This document shows, in pieces, positions 19,301 through 27,600 of a stretch of 64,000 nt of DNA. A program made the position numbers and the translations under genes. The stretch is from Streptomyces flavofungini (GTDB lineage Bacteria > Actinomycetota > Actinomycetes > Streptomycetales > Streptomycetaceae): the NCBI RefSeq assembly GCF_014650815.1, contig NZ_BMVR01000010.1:248001-312000 (forward strand). The letters are read 5' to 3'. The number at the start of each line of letters is the position of its first letter. Within the stretch, counting starts at the first letter, position 1. Under the pieces are notes generated by a model. It saw nothing but the letters and a program-made list of their open reading frames with translations, did not search any database and was not told where the DNA came from.

Positions 19301-22300
19301 GCACGGGTGGTTCCGGCAGCGTCGCCACCGGACGCATCGCGTACACCTTCGGGTTCGAGGGCCCCGCCGTCACCGTCGACACGGCCTGCTCGTCGTCGCT
19401 CGTGGCCCTGCACCTGGCCGCGCAGGCGCTGCGCGGCGGGGACTGCGACCTCGCCCTCGCGGGCGGGGTCACCGTGATGTGCTCGCCGAACGCCTTCACC
19501 GAGTTCAGCCGGCAGGGCGCCCTCGCCGCCGACGCGCGCTGCAAGCCGTTCGCCGCGGCGGCCGACGGCACCGTGTGGGGCGAGGGCGCCGGAGTCCTCC
19601 TCGTCGAGCGCCTCTCGGACGCCCGCCGCAACGGCCACCGCGTCCTCGCCGTCGTCCGTGGCTCCGCCGTGAACCAGGACGGCGCGAGCAACGGCCTCAC
19701 CGCCCCCAACGGCCCCGCCCAGGAACGCGTCATCACCCAGGCCCTCGCCGGCGCCCGCCTCGCCCCGTCCGACGTCGACGCCGTCGAGGCCCACGGCACC
19801 GGCACCACCCTCGGCGACCCCATCGAGGCCCAGGCGATCCTCGCCGCCTACGGCCAACAGCGCCCGGCGGACCGCCCGTTGTGGCTCGGCTCCGTCAAGT
19901 CCAACCTCGGCCACACGCAGGCGGCGGCGGGCGTCGCGGGCGTCATCAAGATGGTCATGGCCCTGCGCCGGGGCGTCCTGCCCCGGACCCTGCACGTGGA
20001 CGCGCCCTCACCGCACGTCGACTGGTCGTCCGGCGCGGTGGAGCTCCTGACCGAGGCGCGCCCGTGGCCGGACACGGGGCGGCCCCGGCGGGCGGGGGTG
20101 TCGTCGTTCGGGATCAGCGGGACGAACGCGCATGTGGTGCTGGAGCAGGCGCCGGTGGGGGCGGGGGGTGCGTCCGGGGGAGCGGTGCCGGGGGGCAGCG
20201 GTTCGCGTGCGGGCGCCGTGCCGGATGCCGACGACGCGCAGACCGCCCCGGCGACGGACTCCGGCGACTCGACAGCCGTCGTGCGGCAGGACCTCGACGA
20301 CACCCGGCCCCCGCCACCAGCCACCCCCGTCCCCCTGCCCCTCTCCGCCCGCGGCGCCCCCGCCCTGCGAGCCCAAGCCGCCGCCCTCCACAAGCGCCTC
20401 CTCGCCGACCCGGCTGTCGACCCCGTGGACGTAGCCCACTCACTCGTGACGACCCGGGCCGCCCTGGAACACCGCGCCGTGGTCCTCGGCGCCGACCGGG
20501 ACACGCTCCTGACCGCGCTCACCGCCGTCGCGGAGGCCCGCGAGACGCCCGCCGCCGTCGAGGCGGTCGCCGGTGACCCGGGCAGGACGGTCTTCGTGTT
20601 CCCCGGCCAGGGCGCCCAATGGACGGGCATGGCCGCCGGGTTGTGGGACTCCGCGCCCGTCTTCCGGGCCCGGCTGGCCGAGTGCGCCGACGCGCTGGCC
20701 CCGTACACCGACTGGTCCGTCGTGGAGGTCGTCCGGGCCCGGGCCGCCGGAGTCGACCCCGAGCGGGTGGACGTGGTCCAGCCCGCGCTGTGGGCGGTGC
20801 TGGTGTCCCTGGCCGAGCTGTGGCGGTCGTACGGCGTGGAACCCGCCGCCGTGGTGGGGCACTCGCAGGGCGAGATCGCCGCGGCCTGCGTGGCGGGGGC
20901 GCTGTCCCTCGACGACGGCGCGCGCGTGGTCGCGCTGCGCAGCCGGGCGCTGACGGCGATCGCGGGACGCGGCGGCATGGTCTCGCTGGCGATGTCGTCC
21001 GCCGAGGCTGAGGAACTGGTGGCCGCGTGGGCCGGGCGGGTCTCCCTGGCGGCGGTCAACGGGCCCGCGTCGGTGGTGGTTTCGGGCGACACGGCCGCCG
21101 TGGACGAACTCCTCGCCCACTGCGAGCGCACCGGACTCTGGGCACGCCGCGTCCCGGTGGACTACGCCTCCCACTCGCCCCACGTCGAAGCGGTACGCGA
21201 ACGGATCGCCCACGACCTCGCGGGCATCCGGCCCCGGCCGGGCCGCGTCGCCTTCATGTCGACGCTGACCGGCGCCTTCCACGACACCACCGGCCTAGAC
21301 GGCGCCTACTGGTACCGCAATCTGCGCGAGTCCGTCCGCTTCGAGCCCGCCGTACGGGAGCTCGTCGCCCAGGGGTTCGGCGCCTTCGTCGAGTCCAGCC
21401 CCCACCCCATGCTCACGATGGGCCTGCGGGAGATCCTGGCGGAGCGGTCGGGCGGGCCCGGCGTGGCCGTGGCATCCCTGCGCCGCGACCAGGGCGGCCC
21501 GGACCGCTTCCTGACCTCGGTCGCCGAGGCGTACGCCCACGGGGTCGCCGTCGACTGGTCCGCGGCCTGGACGGGCCGCGCGCCCCGCGTCGTGGACCTG
21601 CCGACGTACCCCTTCCAGCGCCGTAGGTTCTGGCTCGACACGCCCACCGGCGCCGGTGACGTGACCGCCGCGGGCCTCGGCCGCCCCGACCACCCGCTCC
21701 TCGGCGCCCGCGTCGACCTCGCCGACTCCACGGAGGCCGTCCTCACCGCCCGCTGGTCCCCGGACGCGCACCCGTGGCTCGCCGACCACACCGTGGGCGA
21801 CACCGTCGTCGTACCCGGCACCGCCTTCGTGGAACTCGCCGCCCTCGCGGGCGCCGGGACCGGCTGCCCGCACGTCCGCGAGCTGATCCAGGAGACGCCC
21901 CTGGTCCTCGCCGGTGGGGGAGCGGTGCGGGTCCAGGTGCGGGTGGCGCCGCCCGATGACGAGGGCACGCGGGCCCTCGGCGTGTACGCGCGCCCCGACG
22001 ACGCGTCCCCGCAGGACCCCTGGTCCTGCCACGCCCGCGGCGCGCTCACGGCGGCGGACAGCGCGACCCCGCCCGCCCTCGACGGCGCCTGGCCGCCCCC
22101 CGGAGCCGTACCCGTCGACCTCTCCGACTTCTACGAACGCCTCGACGAGATCGGCCTCGCCTACGGACCCGCCTTCCAGGGCCTGCACACCGCGTGGCGC
22201 CTCGGCGACGAGATCCTCGCGGAGGCGGCCCTGCCGGACGACCTCCACGCGGAGGCGGCCCGGTACCACGCCCATCCCGCGCTCCTCGACGCCGCGCTGC

Positions 22301-24675
22301 ACTCCTGCCTGCTCCGCGCCGGGGACGCCGGACCCGACGGGGCCGCCATGCCGTTCGCCTGGAACGACGTCGCCGTGCACGGCCCGTGCGGGCCGGAGGT
22401 GCGGGTCCGGGTGTCGCCGGGCGGCGCCCAGGACGTGTCGGTGGTGGTGTCGGACGCGGACGGCACGCCCGCCGTGACCGTTCGCTCGCTGGCGGCCCGG
22501 CCGGTCGCGCCCGAGCAGTTGCGGGCCTCCGGCGGGCAGCACGACTCGCTGTTCCGGCTCGCGTGGACAGCGGCGCCCGCCGCGTCCGCTCCGGTGGGGG
22601 CGGGCACGTGGGCCGTGCTCGGGGACGACGACCTGCAACTGCCCCCGGATGTCGGGCGTTTCGCGGACCTGTCGGCATACCGTGCGGCGATCGGGTCCGG
22701 CGGGCCGGTGCCCGACGCGGTGCTGGTCGCCCTCCGTGCGGACCCGGCTGAGGGGCCGTACGAGGCCGCGCGGGCACGGGAGGTGACCTGCCGCGCCCTG
22801 GACCTGCTGCACGCCTGGCTCGCCGAGGGCGCGGGGAGCGCGGCGCGGCTCGTCCTCGTCACGCGCGGTGCCGTCGGTGCGGCGGGTGACGAGGGCGACG
22901 AGGATCCGGCCGCCGCGGCGGTGTGGGGCCTGGTGCGCTCGGCCCAGGCGGAGAACCCGGGCCGGTTCGTCCTGGTGGACCTCGACGGGCACCCGGACTC
23001 CCCGGCCGCGCTCGCCGCCGCCCTGGCCACGGACGAGCCCCAACTCGCCGTCCGGGCAGGCGAGATCCTGCTGCCCCGCCTCGAACGCGCGCCGCTGACC
23101 CCGGACACCTCCGCGCCCCGGCACCCCACCGCGGCCCAGGAGTCCGCCACGCCGCAGGGTGCCCCCGCACCATGGAACCCCGACGGCACCGTCCTCCTGA
23201 CCGGCGCCGCCGGAACCCTCGGGCGTGCCCTCGCCCGGCACCTGGTCACCACGCACGGCGCCCGCCGCCTGCTCCTGGTCGGCCGTCGCGGCGGCGACAC
23301 CCCCGAGGCCCCGTCTCTCACCGCCGAACTGGCCGCGCACGGCGCGGAGGTGACCTGGGCGGCATGCGACGTCGGCGACCGCGAAGCGGTGGCCGCGCTC
23401 CTGAAGTCGGTGCCCGCCGCGCACCCCCTCACGGCCGTCGTGCACGCGGCCGGCGTCCTGGACGACGGCGTGGTTCCGGCGCTGACCCCGGAACGAGTCG
23501 ACCGGGTGTTCCGGCCCAAGGTGGACGGAGCGTGCCACCTGGACGAGTTGACCCGGACGGCGCCACTGGCGGCGTTCGTCGTGTTCTCCTCGGCGGCGGC
23601 CACTCTGGGCAGCGCGGGCCAGGGCAACTACGCCGCCGCCAACGCGTACGTGGACATGTTGGTGCGTCGCCGACACCGCGCGGGACTGCCCGCGCTGTCG
23701 CTGGCGTGGGGGCTGTGGGCCGAGAGCAGTGACCTGACGGCGGGGCTCGACCGGGCCGACCGGGCGGCCAGGATGGCACGCTCCGGCATCCAGGGCCTGA
23801 TGACCGCGGACGGCCTCGCCCTCTTCGACGCCGCCCGCGTCCTGGGCGAACCGCTGCTGCTGCCCATGCGGCTCGACCTGACCGGGCTCCGCGCGCGCCG
23901 CGAGGCACTGCCGTCGGTGCTGCGCGGCCTGGTGCGGGCCCCGGCGCGACGCGGCGGCTCCGGCGGTACGGGAGCGGCGGCCCTCCGGCGGCGCCTGGTC
24001 GCCCTGCCCCCGGCCGAGCGGAACCGGCAACTGCTCGACGTGGTCCACGCCGAGACCGCCACCGTCCTCGGCTACCCGGGCCCGGAGGCGGTGGGGCGGG
24101 ACCGGGCCTTCAAGGACCTCGGCTTCGACTCGCTGACCGCCGTCGAACTCCGCAACCGCCTCGCCGCCGCGACCGGCCTGCGGCTCCCGCCGACACTGGT
24201 CTTCGACCATCCCACCCCCACGGCCCTCGCCGGGCACCTGGCCACGGAACTCGCCCCCGGGGACGAGGAGTCCGGCACCCGCCGCGACACCGAGCGCGAG
24301 GTACGCGAAGCCCTCGCCGCCATCCCGCTGCCCCGGCTGCGCGACGCCGGCCTGCTCGACGCCCTGTTGGAGCTGGCGGGCCGCCCGACGGGGGCCGCGC
24401 CCCCACCGAACGGCGCCGCCGACGGCGACGGAACCGGAGCCGGGCCGGATGCCGGCTCGATCGACCGGATGGACGCCGAGGGACTGCTGGCGCTGGCGCT
24501 GAACACGAGCCCGTACGACGGTCACGACAGCGACCACGGCACCGGCCACGACACCCGCACCGGCCACGGGAACGGCACCGGCCACGACACCCGCACCGGC
24601 CACGCCGACACCCCATCCCCCGGCCCGGACCACGCCCCGCACGCCGAGACGGAGGACCACGATGGCGGCAGGTGA
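13312..24675 (+). CDS. norA': Type I PKS, NorA'-like: modules 2 and 3 (each KS-AT-DH-KR-ACP)
   Basis: Bimodular PKS (3787 residues) that would lengthen the polyene by two methylmalonyl-derived units. An N-terminal docking coiled coil (about residues 17-43) precedes module 2: KS C218 (DTACSSS), AT S690 (GHSQGE, YASHS), DH, KR (LDD, GGYAAANAF), ACP S1805. Module 3 has KS C2026, AT S2518 (GHSQGE, YASHS), DH, KR (LDD, GNYAAANAY) and ACP S3607. The DH His motifs read DHAVDEVVLLPG and DHTVGDTVVVPG, so the usual glycine is Glu or Asp. All key residues look functional. The C-terminus has a docking helix, then a His/Gly/Asp/Thr-rich tail. ATG 13312 follows GGAAGGG. This two-module protein is what distinguishes the neoaureothin line from aureothin. 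Confidence 0.93.
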   Translation: MTHGTDTTHGTHGPDEDRTLDYLKRLSAELGRTRERLRLAEAANREPVALVSMACRFPGGVTSPEELWSLVAAGRDGVGGLPDDRGWDVEGLYDPDPDKVGGCYTREGGFLADIASFDAALFEISPRESLVMDPQQRLLLEVSWETFERAGLAPAAVRGSRTGVFTGMMGQDYTARLPGTLSEYEGQLETGRAASVASGRVAYTFGLEGPAVTLDTACSSSLVALHLAVQALRNGECDLALAGGATLMSSPATLLEFSRQRVLSPDGRCKAFAGRADGTGLGEGVGVVLLERLSDARRRGHPVLAVVSGSAVNQDGASNGLTAPNGPSQQRVIRAALADAGLTAADVDAVEAHGTGTRLGDPIEAQAVLATYGQGRAAERPLWLGSLKSNIGHTQAAAGIAGVMKTVMALRAGVLPPTLHVDTPTPHVEWSGGGVRLLTESRPWPDTGGRPRRAGVSSFGISGTNAHVIVEAAEVVSAGDAVRAGAAGTAGAAGTAGAAGTADTVDSAVPVPWVLSGGSPAALRAQAARLRDHVAARPALRVADVAHALATTRAPLAHRAVAVGRHPGELLRAVSALAAGEPSADLVEGVARDPGRTVFVFPGQGSQWAGMAVELWETSAVFRERLEACGAALDPYVDWSLRDMVRAHADDADRLDRVDVVQPVLWAVLVSLAGLWRSYGVEPAAVVGHSQGEIAAACVAGALSLDDGARVVALRSRLVAERLAGAGGMVSVTAPVADVRARLAEFGDRLALAAVNGPSSAVLSGDPAALDELMGACERDGVRARRIAVDYASHSPQVELLRADLLDALAAIRPSAGTLPLYSTVTGGVVPGTELTADYWYRNLRRTVRLSDAVERLAAAGHGTFVECSPHPVLSLGLTETLADLGRDPLVTGTLHRDDGGLDRFLRSLGEVYAGGRSPDWEQAFAGTDVRPVPLPTYAFDRQRYWLDPTPPTGDVGAVGLSPLDHPWWGAATDLPDSGGVLLTGRLSRDTHPWLGDHAVDEVVLLPGTAFLELAVQAADHVGCDGVGELTLEAPLVLPPRGGVQLRAVVGPADAAGDRPLTLHTRPEDTPDAPWTRQAGGSLTRTARSGGDPLDAWPPPGAEPLPVAGVYEDLAEQSLRYGPDFRGLRAAWRHDDEIFAEVVLPGDGGGERSGDGFAVHPALLDAAMHAAAAFDGGVTRAGGDGEGGRAAAASGPRLPFSWSGVRVHAVGATRLRVRLTPVGPDAVALTAADATGAPVVSVESLALRPVALDRLGSAAPEPSDSLFAVHWEPAPAGVSGAPEAWVVLDGAEAVAPALEATGAHVRREPDLAAVTAAADVPDAVLVALPTPAPAAAHDLPGATRDAVVGALTLIQEWLGDDRAASVRLVVLTHGAVAVRDDETAAPALAAVWGLLRSAQAENPDRLVLVDWDGRERSAEALPAVVGGDEPQVALRAGEVFVPRLRRVSTPGDGDGDGDSVSDRGSNSASVSTHGDSGGAGGAASFRPDGTVLVTGASGVLGRVVARHLVEAHGVRHLLLVSRRGTEAPGTTELAGELAELGASAHWAACDVADRAALAKVLAEVPARHPLCGVVHAGGVLDDGVVPALSPARIDTVFRPKVDAVVNLHELTRDVDLSAFVVFSSAAGTFGTAGQGGYAAANAFLDAFAGLRRARGLPALALAWGLWAEASAMTGRMSDTDRDRLRRAGVTGLSAKEGVALLDAGLAAGLPVVVPAHLDLAAVRAGAATAGVPALLRALVRPPARRAATAADGDSALARELADLAPADRVARVLDVVRAQAAAVLGHASPTAVEPGRAFKELGFDSLTAVELRNRLTRATGLRLPATLVFDQPTPQALAEHVHGRLTGRARRERPPVRGPVRADEPIAVVGMACRFPGGVGSPEDLWNLVDRGADAISAFPTDRGWSLDPGTFATEGGFLRDAAQFDPEFFGISPREAVAMDPQQRLLLEVSWEALERAGLDPTALRGSRAGVFAGLMYHDYTTRLGTITDDIAGYLGTGGSGSVATGRIAYTFGFEGPAVTVDTACSSSLVALHLAAQALRGGDCDLALAGGVTVMCSPNAFTEFSRQGALAADARCKPFAAAADGTVWGEGAGVLLVERLSDARRNGHRVLAVVRGSAVNQDGASNGLTAPNGPAQERVITQALAGARLAPSDVDAVEAHGTGTTLGDPIEAQAILAAYGQQRPADRPLWLGSVKSNLGHTQAAAGVAGVIKMVMALRRGVLPRTLHVDAPSPHVDWSSGAVELLTEARPWPDTGRPRRAGVSSFGISGTNAHVVLEQAPVGAGGASGGAVPGGSGSRAGAVPDADDAQTAPATDSGDSTAVVRQDLDDTRPPPPATPVPLPLSARGAPALRAQAAALHKRLLADPAVDPVDVAHSLVTTRAALEHRAVVLGADRDTLLTALTAVAEARETPAAVEAVAGDPGRTVFVFPGQGAQWTGMAAGLWDSAPVFRARLAECADALAPYTDWSVVEVVRARAAGVDPERVDVVQPALWAVLVSLAELWRSYGVEPAAVVGHSQGEIAAACVAGALSLDDGARVVALRSRALTAIAGRGGMVSLAMSSAEAEELVAAWAGRVSLAAVNGPASVVVSGDTAAVDELLAHCERTGLWARRVPVDYASHSPHVEAVRERIAHDLAGIRPRPGRVAFMSTLTGAFHDTTGLDGAYWYRNLRESVRFEPAVRELVAQGFGAFVESSPHPMLTMGLREILAERSGGPGVAVASLRRDQGGPDRFLTSVAEAYAHGVAVDWSAAWTGRAPRVVDLPTYPFQRRRFWLDTPTGAGDVTAAGLGRPDHPLLGARVDLADSTEAVLTARWSPDAHPWLADHTVGDTVVVPGTAFVELAALAGAGTGCPHVRELIQETPLVLAGGGAVRVQVRVAPPDDEGTRALGVYARPDDASPQDPWSCHARGALTAADSATPPALDGAWPPPGAVPVDLSDFYERLDEIGLAYGPAFQGLHTAWRLGDEILAEAALPDDLHAEAARYHAHPALLDAALHSCLLRAGDAGPDGAAMPFAWNDVAVHGPCGPEVRVRVSPGGAQDVSVVVSDADGTPAVTVRSLAARPVAPEQLRASGGQHDSLFRLAWTAAPAASAPVGAGTWAVLGDDDLQLPPDVGRFADLSAYRAAIGSGGPVPDAVLVALRADPAEGPYEAARAREVTCRALDLLHAWLAEGAGSAARLVLVTRGAVGAAGDEGDEDPAAAAVWGLVRSAQAENPGRFVLVDLDGHPDSPAALAAALATDEPQLAVRAGEILLPRLERAPLTPDTSAPRHPTAAQESATPQGAPAPWNPDGTVLLTGAAGTLGRALARHLVTTHGARRLLLVGRRGGDTPEAPSLTAELAAHGAEVTWAACDVGDREAVAALLKSVPAAHPLTAVVHAAGVLDDGVVPALTPERVDRVFRPKVDGACHLDELTRTAPLAAFVVFSSAAATLGSAGQGNYAAANAYVDMLVRRRHRAGLPALSLAWGLWAESSDLTAGLDRADRAARMARSGIQGLMTADGLALFDAARVLGEPLLLPMRLDLTGLRARREALPSVLRGLVRAPARRGGSGGTGAAALRRRLVALPPAERNRQLLDVVHAETATVLGYPGPEAVGRDRAFKDLGFDSLTAVELRNRLAAATGLRLPPTLVFDHPTPTALAGHLATELAPGDEESGTRRDTEREVREALAAIPLPRLRDAGLLDALLELAGRPTGAAPPPNGAADGDGTGAGPDAGSIDRMDAEGLLALALNTSPYDGHDSDHGTGHDTRTGHGNGTGHDTRTGHADTPSPGPDHAPHAETEDHDGGR
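24520..24666 (+). repeat. His/Gly/Thr/Asp-rich repeat tail of the NorA'-like PKS
   Basis: The last ~45 codons of the NorA'-like PKS encode repeats of the type GTGHDTRTGH with about ten histidines, after the C-terminal docking helix (LLALALNTS). The DNA has matching near-repeats (caccggccacgacacccgca twice). Such tails are not part of usual docking domains. A role in metal binding or a neutral repeat expansion are both possible. Confidence 0.8.
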
Positions 24676-27600
24676 CGAGAGGCTCGTCGAGGCGCTGCGG
24701 GCCTCCCTCAAGGAGGTCGACGCACTGCGCGCCCGTACCCGCGAGCTGACGGCCGCCGCCCACGAGCCGGTGGCGATCGTGGCGATGGGCTGCCGCTTCC
24801 CCGGCGGCGTCCGCTCCGCCGAGGACCTGTGGGACCTGGTGGCGACCGGTACCGACGCGGTCGCGGCCTTCCCCACCGACCGGGGCTGGGACACCGAGGC
24901 CCTGTTCGACCCGGACCCCGACCGGCCCGGCCGTACCTACGCCGTCGAAGGCGCCTTCCTCGACGACGCCGCCGAGTTCGACGCGGACCTGTTCGGCATC
25001 AGCCCGCGCGAGGCGGCCGCGATGGACCCGCAGCAGCGGCTGCTCCTGGAGACGGCATGGGAGACGTTCGAACGCGCCGGTGTCGACCCCGGCGCCCTGA
25101 AGGGCCAGCCCGTCGGCGCCTTCGTCGGCTCGGTCCTCATGACCAGCGGCGGCGGCACCGGGACCGGCGACGGAACCGAGGGACACCAGCTCACCGGCGG
25201 CGCCGCCAGCGTCCTCTCCGGCCGCCTCGCCTACACCTTCGGCCTCGAAGGCCCGGCGATCACCGTCGACACGGCCTGCTCGGCGTCCCTCGCGGCCGTG
25301 CACCTCGCCGTGCAGGCGCTACGACAGCGCGAGTGCACCATGGCCCTGGCCGGTGGCGCCGCCGTGATGTCGACGCCCGGCATCTTCGTGGAGTTCAGCC
25401 GTCAGCGAGGCCTCGCGGCCGACGGCCGGTGCAAGGCGTTCGCGGCGTCCGCGGACGGCGCGGGCTGGGGCGAGGGCGTCGGTCTCGTACTGCTTGAGCG
25501 GCTGTCCGACGCGCGGCGCAACGGCCATCCGGTACTCGCTGTCGTACGGGGTTCCGCCGTGAACCAGGACGGCGCGTCCAACGGTCTGACGGCCCCCAAC
25601 GGCCCGTCGCAGCAGCGCGTCATCCGGCAGGCGCTCGCGTCCGCCCGCCTCTCGGCGGACCTGGTCGACGCGGTGGAGGCGCACGGGACGGGCACCGCGC
25701 TCGGCGATCCCATCGAGGCCCAGGCGCTGCTGGCCGCGTACGGTCAGGAGCGGCCCGCCGACCGGCCGTTGTGGCTCGGCTCCATCAAGTCGAACCTCGG
25801 CCACACCCAGGGCGCGGCGGGCATCGCCGGGCTGATCAAGATGGTCATGGCGATGCGGCACGGCGTACTCCCGAAGACCCTGCACGTCGACGAGCCCACG
25901 CCGCACGTCGACTGGTCCTCCGGGGCGGTGCGGCTGCTGACCGAGGACCGCGACTGGCCGCGCACCGGCCGCCCGCGCCGCGCGGGTGTGTCCTCCTTCG
26001 GCATCAGCGGCACCAACGCGCACGTGATCGTGGAACAGGCGCCCCAGGTCCCGGAACCGGCCCCCCAGCGGGACGACGACGCGCGGGACGGCGCGGGGAT
26101 CGCAGCGCGGGCCGACGCTGACGCGGATCAAGGCCGGACGCGGACCCCCCAGAGCCCTCAGCCCCCCGTGCCCCTCGTCCTCTCGGCCCGGGGCGACCGT
26201 GCCCTGCGCGACCACACCGACCGCCTCACCGCCCACCTCCGCTCCCGCCCCGACGCCCGTCCGGCGGACGTCGGCTGGTCGCTGGCCACCTCCCGGGCGG
26301 CCCTCGACCGGCGGGCCGTGGTGTGGGCGCGCGACCGGGACGAGATGCTGGCCGGGCTGGCGGCGCTCGCCGAGGACCGTCCCGCGCCCGGCCTCGTGCA
26401 GGGTGCGGCCACGGACGGCGGGCAGGCGTTCCTCTTCGGCGGGCAGGGCAGCCAGCGCGCGGGCATGGGGCGCGAACTGGCCGACGCCTTCCCGGTGTTC
26501 GCGGATGCACTCGACACCGTGGCGAGCCACCTGGACCCGCACCTCGACCAGCCCCTGCGGGACGTCCTGTACGCCGCCGAGGGGTCGCCGACGGCCGCGC
26601 TCCTGGAGCAGACGTCGTACACCCAGCCGGGGCTCTTCGCGTACGAGGTGGCGCTGTACCGGCTGCTCACGCACTGGGGGCTCACCCCCGGCCTGCTGCT
26701 CGGCCACTCCGTCGGCGAGCTGGCGGCCGCGCACGTCGCGGGCGTCCTGTCCCTGGCGGACGCGTGCGCGCTCGTCGCCGCGCGGGGCCGCCTCATGCAG
26801 GACGTGCCGGGCAGCGGCGCGATGGTCGCGGTGCGGGCCACCGAGGCGGAGATCCTGCCGGACGTGACGGCCCACGCCGCCGACGTGGCCCTCGCCGCCG
26901 TCAACGGACCCGCCTCCGTCGTCGTCTCCGGCGCCGAGAGCACGGTGCTCGAACTCGCCGAGCGCTGGCGGGACAAGGGACGCAAGACGCGCCGTCTGCG
27001 CGTGAGCCACGCCTTCCACTCCCCGCACATGGCCGCGATGCTCGACGAGTTCGGCCAGGTCGCCGGGAAGCTCACCTTCCACCCGCCCCGCATCCCGATC
27101 GTCTCGGACGTCACCGGCGACATCGCCACCGCCGACGAACTGTGCTCGCCGGAGTACTGGGTGCGGCACGCCCGCGCGACCGTGCGCTTCCACGACGGGA
27201 TGCGTCGGCTCTTCGCGGCGGGCGCGCGGACGTTCGTGGAGGTGGGGCCGTCCGGGACGCTCACGGCGATGGCCCAGGACTGCCTCGCCGGGCAACCGCC
27301 GGGCAGCGGCGCGGTGTTGATCGCCGCGTCGCGCGCCGGTCGGCCGGAGCCCGACACCGTGCGCACGGCGGTGTCCGAGGCGTACGCCCACGGGGCCCGG
27401 GTCGACTGGACCCGGTTCTTCACCGGTACCGGGGCCCGCAGGGTGGACCTGCCCACGTACCCCTTCCAGCGCCGCCGCTACCCCTGGACCACGGCGGGCA
27501 CGACGGGCGCCGCCGACGTGACGGCCGCCGGTCTCACGGGGCTCGGGCACCCCCTGCTCGGCGCGTCCCTGGACCTCGCCGACTCCCAGGAGACCGTGCT

